Part shown: positions 44,153 to 51,123 of the stretch, piece after piece
How positions within the stretch are numbered: the first letter of the stretch is position 1
Layout of the letters: each line of letters opens with the position of its first letter
IMG/VR virus record: IMGVR_UViG_3300021131_000003
Span: 17,659 to 81,658 of that record
Source: a virus
Length of the DNA stretch: 64,000 nt
Direction: 5' to 3' (one strand)
Made by a program: the position numbers and the translations under genes
Notes under the pieces: generated by a model
Told to the model about the DNA's origin: nothing
Databases searched by the model: none
Seen by the model: the letters and a program-made list of their open reading frames with translations, nothing else

Positions 44153-44932
44153 TTATCGATTAGCTTGTTCCCAAGTCTTAACTGCTGAGTCAGGGTCGGC
44201 TTGATATGGGGCAGTTGTGCCATCTGGTCTAGGAATCTTAACGTCTTCTCTGATTGGGTCAGAAGGCATGCGCTTACCCCAATAACCCATTGGATAGATA
44301 AACGGCTCAGCGTTAGGATTGTTAGTGGGAGTTGGAAGCGGGTTCTCGTTCCATACGCCTTCTTCGGTAACTAATGAGGTTATGCAATAGCGTTCTCCAG
44401 AGGTTACTAATTCAACCCCGTGCTTAGTATCTCCGCTATGAAACACTACTGAACCTGCGACTGGCTTATATTTAAATCCGTACTCTGGGTATGAAATCTC
44501 CCCGCCCTCATAATCATCGTTAGGATAGATTACGGCGCCCCAAATGATTGGCTGCGGCATGTGGCGTTGATTATCAATGTGATAGAACATCTCCACAGTC
44601 GTATCACCCGTTGGGTTAGAGCCAGGCCACATCTTGATAAAGCTAACAGGGTTAGGTTTCCACTCTGTTTGGCGAACTGTATTTAATGTATCAATAATAC
44701 GTTGTACTAGATTAGGTGCTATATCGTTTACAGGTTCAAATGAGTTCTCTAGACCAGGTAGGTTAGAGGAAGAGAGATTGAACAAACGCTGTTTCCAGAA
44801 CTTAACTGGGTTTACAGGTAACTTATCCCACTCATAGTGCCTCATCCACTCCGATACGCGCTTGGTCTCTTCTGGTGTGAAGAAGTCGTAAGCAATCATA
44901 ACGTTTCCGTCGCAATGGGTCTCTATTCTCAT
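44153..44932 (-). CDS. 2OG-Fe(II) dioxygenase 1 (prolyl-hydroxylase-like)
   Basis: 259 residues. Iron ligands H118 and D120 in MFYHIDNQ, H171 in GDTKHGVE, and a 2OG-binding R181 in SGERYCITS. The core strand YPNDDYEGGEISYPEYGFKY and KPVAGSVVFHSGD are family hallmarks. Such enzymes hydroxylate peptides, sugars or small molecules. First of three paralogous folds in the window; it ends the modification operon. Confidence 0.9.
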   Translation of the reverse strand: MRIETHCDGNVMIAYDFFTPEETKRVSEWMRHYEWDKLPVNPVKFWKQRLFNLSSSNLPGLENSFEPVNDIAPNLVQRIIDTLNTVRQTEWKPNPVSFIKMWPGSNPTGDTTVEMFYHIDNQRHMPQPIIWGAVIYPNDDYEGGEISYPEYGFKYKPVAGSVVFHSGDTKHGVELVTSGERYCITSLVTEEGVWNENPLPTPTNNPNAEPFIYPMGYWGKRMPSDPIREDVKIPRPDGTTAPYQADPDSAVKTWEQANR

Positions 44933-44941
44933 TTTAAGCTC

Positions 44942-45715
44942 CTAATTAAACTTGTAAAATAGCTCGTCAGTTGAGTATACGTGATAATCAGTTCTTATTT
45001 TAGGCCAAATATGCCTTTTAGCCTCTTCATCAAAGTCTTCAGAGAACTTTTTAACATCAGGCACTACTATTAGCTCGTTAAGCCTATTCAAATACGGAAG
45101 TCGAGTTTCATAGTCTTTCTTAACCTGCTCAAGGCTTACCGACAACCCTAAGTCTTTAATTAGCTTATCTGCTATGACCATAGGGTCTTTAGGGATGTCT
45201 TCCATACGCATTAAGAAGTTTACGCGCTTAGCTCTTTCTAATACTGTCAAGATTCCAGCCTCAGCATCAATAGACGGGTCAATTGGCCCGTGAATGAATG
45301 GTCGCGTATATAAGAAGTTTTTAGCTTGAAAGTTATTCATCATGTGCGGGATAACGCCATCTTGACCGTAATACAAAGAGCCTATAAGGATGCGCTTATC
45401 AAACAGGGAGGGGTCATACGATGGCGGATTAGGGTAAATTTGAGGCTTACTCTTATTAGCCACTATAAGTTGAAAGAATAAACTTGATATGTGCGTAGAC
45501 GGGTCTCTAAGAGTAGACATGATGTAGGTATTCTCATCAATGTCTGGGTGCCAACAAGCGTGAGCCGTTGGGTTCTCAATAGGCACAGGGTTTATAACGT
45601 TTATTCCGTCTTCCCGCATGTAGGGGATTAGAAAGTTTATAACGTTATTTAATATGAACCGCCCGCCAGTTCTAGGTATGTGTAGATGATAAAACGATTT
45701 ATAAGAGGTTCTCAT
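44942..45715 (-). CDS. Sulfotransferase
   Basis: 257 residues. The N-terminal FYHLHIPRTGGRFILNNVIN is the 5'-phosphosulfate-binding loop of PAPS-dependent sulfotransferases (HIPRTGG, residues 11-18), and STLRDPSTHISSLFFQL has the 3'-phosphate site (RDP..H..S). It transfers sulfate from PAPS to an alcohol or amine. Two genes upstream lies an APS kinase, so the phage carries both donor synthesis and transfer. The target is unknown. It is coupled to the next oxygenase by a one-base overlap. Confidence 0.85.
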   Translation of the reverse strand: MRTSYKSFYHLHIPRTGGRFILNNVINFLIPYMREDGINVINPVPIENPTAHACWHPDIDENTYIMSTLRDPSTHISSLFFQLIVANKSKPQIYPNPPSYDPSLFDKRILIGSLYYGQDGVIPHMMNNFQAKNFLYTRPFIHGPIDPSIDAEAGILTVLERAKRVNFLMRMEDIPKDPMVIADKLIKDLGLSVSLEQVKKDYETRLPYLNRLNELIVVPDVKKFSEDFDEEAKRHIWPKIRTDYHVYSTDELFYKFN

Positions 45716-46413
45716 TATAGATACTTAGCTTTTTCCTCATCAGAGGCATACATTAAGTTTGCATCCCTATGAGCATACGCATTTCTATCATTCATAATTA
45801 CAAATGCGTATTTGAACTTATCATCAAGTATAGGTTCAGCTTTATGAGCATATACGTAATTAGACGGCATAATAACAAAGTCACCAGCTGTCGCTTTATA
45901 TTTTACGTTAAAGTTTGAAAAAGTTAGCTCTCCACCCTCGTAGTCATCATTGGGGTAGCCTACAGCAGATACTACGCACCTATACGAGTGACCATCATCA
46001 GAGTGCTCATTGAAGTATTCACCCATGCCATATCTGACTACGCTATTGACTTCGTGAAACTTCATTATCCCACAGCGGTATAGGGTTGAGTAATGCTGTA
46101 GGCATTGCTCTAAAGCCTCCGTAATAAGCTTATCTACTTCAAATAAGTCTTTTGAGTATTCATCCTCTTCACCAAGTAATCTTGGTGCAAGTTTAAAGTC
46201 CTTACAACGTCTATGCTCGGTGTTTAATGATTCGAACCCAACTCGCGCATCTTTCCAAGCAAAACGGGTACCTTCTTTAGCTAAAGCCGCTTCAATACGG
46301 TTTACTAGGTTCCACTCTTGCTTTAAAGAGTTTTTATAAACAACTATGCCAGGACCTAAGGTTTCATACTCAAGTTGGACTGGAGTGCCGTTCCAATCAA
46401 TAGTTGCGTTCAC
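45715..46413 (-). CDS. 2OG-Fe(II) dioxygenase 2
   Basis: 232 residues. Iron ligands H137 and D139 (YFNEHSDDGHSYRC), H190 (YVYAHKAEP), with K201 a candidate 2OG contact. Core strand YPNDDYEGGELTFSNFNVKY closely matches enzyme 1. GTG start overlapping the DUF2061 stop. A second hydroxylase in one operon suggests stepwise or two-site hydroxylation. Confidence 0.88.
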   Translation of the reverse strand: MNATIDWNGTPVQLEYETLGPGIVVYKNSLKQEWNLVNRIEAALAKEGTRFAWKDARVGFESLNTEHRRCKDFKLAPRLLGEEDEYSKDLFEVDKLITEALEQCLQHYSTLYRCGIMKFHEVNSVVRYGMGEYFNEHSDDGHSYRCVVSAVGYPNDDYEGGELTFSNFNVKYKATAGDFVIMPSNYVYAHKAEPILDDKFKYAFVIMNDRNAYAHRDANLMYASDEEKAKYL

Positions 46414-46727
46414 TCACGACCCCACTTTACCTTGTTCCAAATGCGTTCGTGATAGTAGTACAGAACAATCTTAACAACTAGCTCAATACCAGAAGCCGCC
46501 AAAGCCAACTTACCGTTATGCGTTAAGCCATAGATAATCAAGAACGAGATTAAGTTTCCAAAGAATCTCCAGCTCACTGCCTTAGCAAGTGAACGTGCGT
46601 GAGATACCCACATAATTGGTTCTCTTTCCATATCTGTAGACCATAACCTTTCTTCGGCGTCTCCAATACCTTCCATACCCTCATATACCCATTTCGCGGC
46701 GCTTTTGAGTGGCGCTAATAGCTTCAA
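46410..46727 (-). CDS. DUF2061 membrane protein
   Basis: 105 residues. The C-terminal 60 residues are DUF2061: SLAKAVSWRFFGNLISFLII, then YGLTHNGKLALAASGIELVV and LYYYHERIWNKVKWG, with two TM helices. DUF2061 genes often sit with APS kinase genes in bacteria and phages. The TTG start at 46727 has AGGAG 6 bases before it, inside the end of the kinase gene (47-nt overlap). Confidence 0.85.
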   Translation of the reverse strand: MKLLAPLKSAAKWVYEGMEGIGDAEERLWSTDMEREPIMWVSHARSLAKAVSWRFFGNLISFLIIYGLTHNGKLALAASGIELVVKIVLYYYHERIWNKVKWGRE

Positions 46728-47433
46728 TGTCGTCTCCTAACTTAACTTGCTCAATCCTGTATCCAACGTCTCGACCGTAAACGATGTTAGTAATGTTTGG
46801 CATCTTGACAACCATAGGGTTAAAGAGATGTTCGTCTTCCTCAATATAGCCTTTGACCTCTGAAAAAGTTAGCGGGTCTTTCTCACTTGTGCCTTGAGTA
46901 TCGCGTACACCAATCATGACCTGTGGGGTACGCTCAGTGGCTGCATCATAGAGAGCATGATGACCTTCATGCCAAGGTTGATAACGACCAAGCATGAGAG
47001 TTGTAGGCGCTTTCCAATCAGGAAGGCCAAAGTACTGCACAATGTCTTTTGCAAGTATCTTAGCATTCTTCTCTAAACACTTGTAATCCCAGCGTGTAGG
47101 CGTTTCCCATAGCTTGTTAGTGTCTTCAAAACGGCCTTCTTGGATAGTATCCATCCAAATAACAATATCAGCTTCACCAAAAGCTTCACGCGTTGCCTGG
47201 GTTGGGCAGATAAAGTCAACCACTACATCAAGGTTTTGGTTTGAAAGCATCTTAGCCATCTCACCCATGCGTCGAGAGTGCTCAATACGGTCTTCTGGTG
47301 AAAAACCCAAATCCGAATTAATAGTGGACCGTACATAGTCTGCGTTTAGGTGAACGGCGTTTATTCGGCTGGCTAGTTCTGTAGCCAGAGTGGTCTTTCC
47401 AGACCCTGGTAAACCAATAATCTGGATAATCAA
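46681..47433 (-). CDS. APS kinase fused to HxGH nucleotidyltransferase
   Basis: 250 residues. N-terminal half: P-loop GLPGSGKTT (7-15), then VHLNADYVRSTINSDLGFSP and DRIEHSRRMGEMAKML, the signature of adenylylsulfate (APS) kinase. C-terminal half from ~145: LMLGRYQPWHEGHHALYDAA, the GRxQPxHxGH nucleotidyltransferase motif (HEGH 155-158), and VMIGVRDTQGTSEKDPLTF. Kinase activity would make PAPS for the sulfotransferase. The second domain's substrate is unknown. TTG start with AGGAG 7 bases upstream. Confidence 0.87.
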   Translation of the reverse strand: MIIQIIGLPGSGKTTLATELASRINAVHLNADYVRSTINSDLGFSPEDRIEHSRRMGEMAKMLSNQNLDVVVDFICPTQATREAFGEADIVIWMDTIQEGRFEDTNKLWETPTRWDYKCLEKNAKILAKDIVQYFGLPDWKAPTTLMLGRYQPWHEGHHALYDAATERTPQVMIGVRDTQGTSEKDPLTFSEVKGYIEEDEHLFNPMVVKMPNITNIVYGRDVGYRIEQVKLGDDIEAISATQKRREMGI

Positions 47434-47444
47434 ATGGGTACTCC

Positions 47445-49001
47445 TTAGGTCTTGGTTGGTGGGCGGTAGTTGTGGGTAAGTATACCCTCTGCGTAGAACA
47501 AATCGTTAGGTTCGACATCCAACATAGAGACTTCAATAGGCTCCTGTTTGATATCAATAGAGGTGATGTTGACAGGTGCGTTATTCTCATCAACAAGCCT
47601 ATCGCCAACCTTAAGGTTAGCCATCTGCTGGAACTGCCATACGCCATCGCGCTCAATGAACATCCAGTGTTCCCACGTGAGTTTGTACTGTCCGTTTACT
47701 AGGTAGTAATAAGGCTCTGTATATTGATGGTTGTAGGTGACCTTAGTGGTGCGCTTAGTAATGGTTGAAACAGTATCAGTAGACCAAACAGAGCTTGGGA
47801 ACCATTTAGAACTATCTTCACCGTTTGGATAGGTTGGGATATCAGCGGTCATAACCTCATCGCCAACCTGAAGGTACTCAATAGCAATCTTAGTTCCATC
47901 TGCCTTTGTAACCATAGAACCAACTGCCCAACATCCACCAAAGCTTGGAGTAGCAATAATTACGGTTGGGGTAGCAATAATAACAGGATGGCTAATAGGC
48001 GTAGCGATAATTACTGGCGTAGCAATAATAACTGGCGTAGCAATAATAACTGGGGTAGCAATAATAACAGAATGGCTAATTGGCGTAGCAATAATAGGAG
48101 CGCTGGTAATAGTCAAGGAAGTTCCAATAACTGGTACCTGACCGTCGTAGAGGGTTACTGAGTAGCCACCGTTTGATAATGATGGACAGGTAAATGACAC
48201 CGAGTAAAGACTCTGACTATAACCAACATAGGTATTTCCAACAGTAAGATTAGTAAGAGCCTTAGGGAAGTAGCCGCTAACGGTAACTGTTTGACCCGCA
48301 TAAGCTGGGTTTGGAGAGATACCAGAGATAGAGTTTTGCTGAGCTGGGGTAGCAATAATAAAGCTTGGAGTAGCGATAATTGGGGCAGCAGCTACGGTTA
48401 CTGAGTTACTTGCAACAGAGGCGACGCCAGTTCCATTAGCATTAGTAGCAGTAATAGTAAATGTGTACGGAACACCAGAGCTTAGTCCAGTTACTGTAAT
48501 AGAACCAGCAGTTGTAGCTGTTCCAGTTTTACCGCCTGGTGAAGATGTAGCTGTATAAAGAGTAATGGTTTTTCCGCCATTATCAACTGGTGCAGCAAAG
48601 CTAACAGTGGCAGCACCGCTTCCAGCGCTACCTGCAGTAGCGGAGATAGTCTGAACAGTAGTAGGTACTGTTGTTACGTTAGCGGTTGCAGCTGGGGATG
48701 ATGGTGTTGATGAGCCTTGAGAGTTAACCGCCGTAACCGTAAATGAATAAGGTGAAAGCTGAGAGGGCATGCCTGTAATCTGTATAGGAGAGGCACTTCC
48801 AGTAGCTGTAAATGAAACACCAGAAGCAGTAGCAGTAGCTATATAACTTGTAGCTGGCGCGCCAGTAGATGCTGCAGTAAACGCTACGTTAGCCGCGCCG
48901 TTATACCAAGGCCTATTTGTTCCTACGTCAGTTGCTGTTACGCCAGTAGGTGGGTTTGGGCCTACCTGACGTGATGAGTGGGTAACACCAATAATAGGCA
49001 T
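47445..49001 (-). CDS. FN3-repeat surface protein with C-terminal Hint (intein-like) domain
   Basis: 518 residues. Two FN3-like domains (~15-110 and ~115-205), an IPT-like domain (~215-305, GISPNPAYAGQTVTVSGYFP), a linker of IIATP repeats, then a Hint fold from Cys357: CWAVGSMVTKADGTKIAIEY, LQVGDEVMTA; TWEHWMFIERDG with H445; NLKVGDRLVDE; VSMLDVEPNDLFYAEGILTH and terminal His510-Asn511. Only seven residues follow (YRPPTKT). This arrangement fits a bacterial intein-like self-cleaving domain. Activity is unproven. Confidence 0.82.
   Translation of the reverse strand: MPIIGVTHSSRQVGPNPPTGVTATDVGTNRPWYNGAANVAFTAASTGAPATSYIATATASGVSFTATGSASPIQITGMPSQLSPYSFTVTAVNSQGSSTPSSPAATANVTTVPTTVQTISATAGSAGSGAATVSFAAPVDNGGKTITLYTATSSPGGKTGTATTAGSITVTGLSSGVPYTFTITATNANGTGVASVASNSVTVAAAPIIATPSFIIATPAQQNSISGISPNPAYAGQTVTVSGYFPKALTNLTVGNTYVGYSQSLYSVSFTCPSLSNGGYSVTLYDGQVPVIGTSLTITSAPIIATPISHSVIIATPVIIATPVIIATPVIIATPISHPVIIATPTVIIATPSFGGCWAVGSMVTKADGTKIAIEYLQVGDEVMTADIPTYPNGEDSSKWFPSSVWSTDTVSTITKRTTKVTYNHQYTEPYYYLVNGQYKLTWEHWMFIERDGVWQFQQMANLKVGDRLVDENNAPVNITSIDIKQEPIEVSMLDVEPNDLFYAEGILTHNYRPPTKT
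47936..48110 (-). repeat. Short tandem repeat encoding IIATP linker
   Basis: Units of GGCGTAGCAATAATAACT (18 nt) and variants with ISHS/ISHP spacers give seven IIATP copies here and two more near 48337-48380. The repeats join the beta domains to the Hint domain. Confidence 0.85.
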
Positions 49002-49799
49002 TTAAGCACTCAAATCGCCAACAAGCACCCAGTTATTCGTACCTAAACAGATTAAGGTAGCAGAAGAGTATGCCGTTCTTAGTTTTAGTCCTGGTGTTCC
49101 GTTAAGAGTAACGCCCGTTCCCGCTACGCTTACTCCTGATGTTAAAGCTAGTAAGTGAATCTGCGCACCCGCAGAGAGCGAGCTCAAGCTAGTTGTTACG
49201 TTAAATGCAAAAGCGCCGTTCATCTGAACCATAGTTGCAGAGTCGCTTGGAGCTAATGTGTAGGCCGCAGTCTTAGCCGAGGTATTGACTGCAAAAGAGA
49301 TATAAGAAGTAGAGTCTGTGGACCCATCGGCTTTTAAGAACTGGCTAGAGGTTCCGCTGCTTTTAACAAAAGAGGTTGCAGTAAGGTTACCGCTCTGGTC
49401 AACAGAGGCAAGGGTTGAGCCAGTGTTGCTTTGCCAATCCTGTAGCACTACAGACTGTCCAGATACGCCTTTTATCGTTAAACCCTTAGTTGTTGTGTTA
49501 GGGGTTGTAATAACGTTAGCGTTATCGCTAGTCTTACGGATGTACTGTGTATGGGTATCGGTTACGATTCCCGCTTCAAGGTTATTAAGACGAGCAGCTA
49601 CTGTTCCAAAGGTACCAGTTGGGGTTGTATAAGAGCTAGAAGATGTAGCGTTAGAGCCAACAGCTGGGTTAGCTCCCACAGTCTGCTCAATGATGGTGAT
49701 TTCATCCATCATGTTGTTAATATCTGTAGCGTCTACAATATCTACAGTATTAGCTCTGTGGACAAATCCAGGGTTGGTTCCACTTGGATACGTTGCCAT
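49002..49799 (-). CDS. Tail fibre protein, 265 aa
   Basis: N-terminus ATYPSGTNPGFVHRANTVDI and VDATDINNMMDEITIIEQTV, a common fibre anchor. The middle has a shaft-like TSTGSTLASVDQSGNL-type repeat. The C-terminal ~75 residues (QMNGAFAFNVTTSLSSLSAG, ending NNWVLVGDLSA) match the end of the Mtd_N-type fibre at 19259-19846, so the tip module is shared. It lies next to the Hint protein, which may be a partner. Confidence 0.75.
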   Translation of the reverse strand: MATYPSGTNPGFVHRANTVDIVDATDINNMMDEITIIEQTVGANPAVGSNATSSSSYTTPTGTFGTVAARLNNLEAGIVTDTHTQYIRKTSDNANVITTPNTTTKGLTIKGVSGQSVVLQDWQSNTGSTLASVDQSGNLTATSFVKSSGTSSQFLKADGSTDSTSYISFAVNTSAKTAAYTLAPSDSATMVQMNGAFAFNVTTSLSSLSAGAQIHLLALTSGVSVAGTGVTLNGTPGLKLRTAYSSATLICLGTNNWVLVGDLSA

Positions 49800-49820
49800 C
49801 TTGTTCCCTTCAAGCCGTAG

Positions 49821-49844
49821 GTTCTATTGTCGAGCAAATAGAAC
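49821..49844. promoter_or_regulatory. Inverted repeat before the 265-aa fibre
   Basis: GTTCTATT/AATAGAAC with 8-nt loop in the 63-nt spacer upstream of the fibre gene. The loop sequence TTGTCGAGCAA resembles the TTGTCGACAA sites. There is no U-tract, so it is likelier an operator or mRNA structure than a terminator. Confidence 0.4.
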
Positions 49845-49862
49845 GTATTTTCCGCCTAAACG

Positions 49863-50024
49863 CTAGTTTTGCGATTCTCCGTTTTGACCTTTACCCATAG
49901 AACTGTAAGTTTTGATACGTGGACGCTCTTGAGAGTTCAAGAACATGCGACGAATGCCAAACCTTGAGTCGTTAATTGTAACAGGCTTAGCTAACGGCTC
50001 TTTAAATACTTTATTGCGTTTCAT
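49863..50024 (-). CDS. Small basic protein, 53 aa
   Basis: Reads MKRNKVFKEPLAKPVTINDS, RFGIRRMFLNSQERPRIKTY, then a Gly/Asn/Ser tail. Its ATG overlaps the stop of the next upstream gene (ATGA). Function unknown. Confidence 0.6.
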   Translation of the reverse strand: MKRNKVFKEPLAKPVTINDSRFGIRRMFLNSQERPRIKTYSSMGKGQNGESQN

Positions 50025-50203
50025 GGAGAATATCTATTCCACTGACGGCTTTGAGTCGTAATCCCTTTTATGGGGGTTGTGATTCTTGTTAATTGGTCTC
50101 TTCCTTTACGACTAGCGCCTTTGGTTGCGCTTAAAACTTCAGCTTGAGCCGTAGTTTTGGTCTCAGATAGAAGTGGATGAGCTTTTTTACGCCTTGTTGC
50201 CAT
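50021..50203 (-). CDS. Small basic protein, 60 aa
   Basis: MATRRKKAHPLLSETKTTAQ, then Ala/Thr/Arg-rich sequence and RQWNRYSP. Basic and probably disordered. It overlaps the 127-aa gene by 17 nt and the next gene by 4 nt. Confidence 0.55.
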   Translation of the reverse strand: MATRRKKAHPLLSETKTTAQAEVLSATKGASRKGRDQLTRITTPIKGITTQSRQWNRYSP

Positions 50204-50570
50204 CTGTTCCCTTAAACTGACGAGTGCTTCTCATGCCAGGAAGGGTTGGCTGCTTCCATTTTGGAGATTTTGTTGTTGGTACTTGCGTAATAACAGTTTG
50301 TGGCTTTTGTGGAGCTGGCAAAGACTTCTGCGGAGCTGAAATCTGACGAGGAGCTGTTCCTAATTTAGGATGAACAATCTCAGCGTCAACAATATCGTCC
50401 TCGTGAGCAGTTACTGGAGTGTTTGTAGGCTCAATGACCTCACCCTCAACAACTTCCTTGCCACCGCGAACCTTTTTAGAGCTCTTCTTCTTAGGTTTGG
50501 TTGGGCGAATTGGGTTTTTAGAGTGAATACCCTTACCGATACGCTGGGCGTTAGTTACCTCAAGACTCAT
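50187..50570 (-). CDS. Hypothetical disordered protein, 127 aa
   Basis: Lys/Pro-rich N-terminus (GIHSKNPIRPTKPKKKSSKK), an acidic middle (VVEGEVIEPTNTPVTAHEDD) and a Pro/Gln-rich C-terminus ending PGMRSTRQFKGTDGNKA. No family. It overlaps a mini zinc protein by 11 nt. Confidence 0.55.
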   Translation of the reverse strand: MSLEVTNAQRIGKGIHSKNPIRPTKPKKKSSKKVRGGKEVVEGEVIEPTNTPVTAHEDDIVDAEIVHPKLGTAPRQISAPQKSLPAPQKPQTVITQVPTTKSPKWKQPTLPGMRSTRQFKGTDGNKA

Positions 50571-50664
50571 ACTCTGATTGTAAGTGCTTTTCCTCGCAGT
50601 TACGTGCTAAAGAAGGCACCACAAAGGTAATCCCGCATATATCGCAGGTCCAACGGTTGCTCAC
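50560..50664 (-). CDS. Mini zinc-finger protein, 34 aa
   Basis: GTG start overlapping the stop of the holin-like gene (GTGA). It reads MSNRWTCDICGITFVVPSLA then RNCEEKH, a CxxC...C..H pattern as in C2H2/C2HC fingers. It lacks a ribosome site and would depend on coupling. Confidence 0.5.
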   Translation of the reverse strand: MSNRWTCDICGITFVVPSLARNCEEKHLQSEYES

Positions 50665-50942
50665 TTAGTCTGCTTTGAGGCCTCTACTGCTAAATCTTCC
50701 TCTGTTTTAGCGCGCTTATCCACTTGAGAGAACGCTGCATTAACTTCGTTATCGTCTAGCTTGCCATCGTCCATAAAAGAACGTGCTAAGCGCTCAACTA
50801 CAGTTGCAACGCCAGTAATGCCAGCAACTAGCACAGCTTTTAATGTGCCAATACCAGCTAGGGCACCAGCTCCAATTACAGATAGACCGCTAGCCGCAAA
50901 GACAGCGATAATTCTAACGATAGTGTTCCAGAGCTTATTCAT
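50661..50942 (-). CDS. Holin-like membrane protein, 93 aa
   Basis: A hydrophobic N-terminus (IVRIIAVFAASGLSVIGAGA) and a second weak TM (AVLVAGITGVATVVERLA) lead to the motif FMDDGKLDDNEVNAAF, common after the TMs in actinophage holins. The C-terminus is polar (KRAKTEEDLAVEASK). It is paired with the two-TM protein upstream, suggesting a holin-antiholin-like unit. Confidence 0.65.
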   Translation of the reverse strand: MNKLWNTIVRIIAVFAASGLSVIGAGALAGIGTLKAVLVAGITGVATVVERLARSFMDDGKLDDNEVNAAFSQVDKRAKTEEDLAVEASKQTK

Positions 50943-51123
50943 CTTTTTTCTCCTTTGGGTTACGTAGTCGGAAGGTTGCTACCCACAAAAAGACAGAGAT
51001 GAGGATTGCGTCTCCCACTACAGTCTTGGCAGAACCAGTTAATACAAGCCATGCAGAGAAGAGACCAACAAAGGTCCAAATCTGATTAGCTAAGTCGGCT
51101 AACAAGCCTTTAATGAACTTCAT
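50935..51123 (-). CDS. Small two-TM membrane protein, 62 aa
   Basis: MKFIKGLLADLANQIWTFVG, FSAWLVLTGSAKTVVG and AILISVFLWVATFRL give two TM helices with a basic tail. It overlaps the secreted PA14 gene by 4 nt and the holin-like gene by 8 nt. A second holin or antiholin is possible. Confidence 0.6.
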   Translation of the reverse strand: MKFIKGLLADLANQIWTFVGLFSAWLVLTGSAKTVVGDAILISVFLWVATFRLRNPKEKKDE

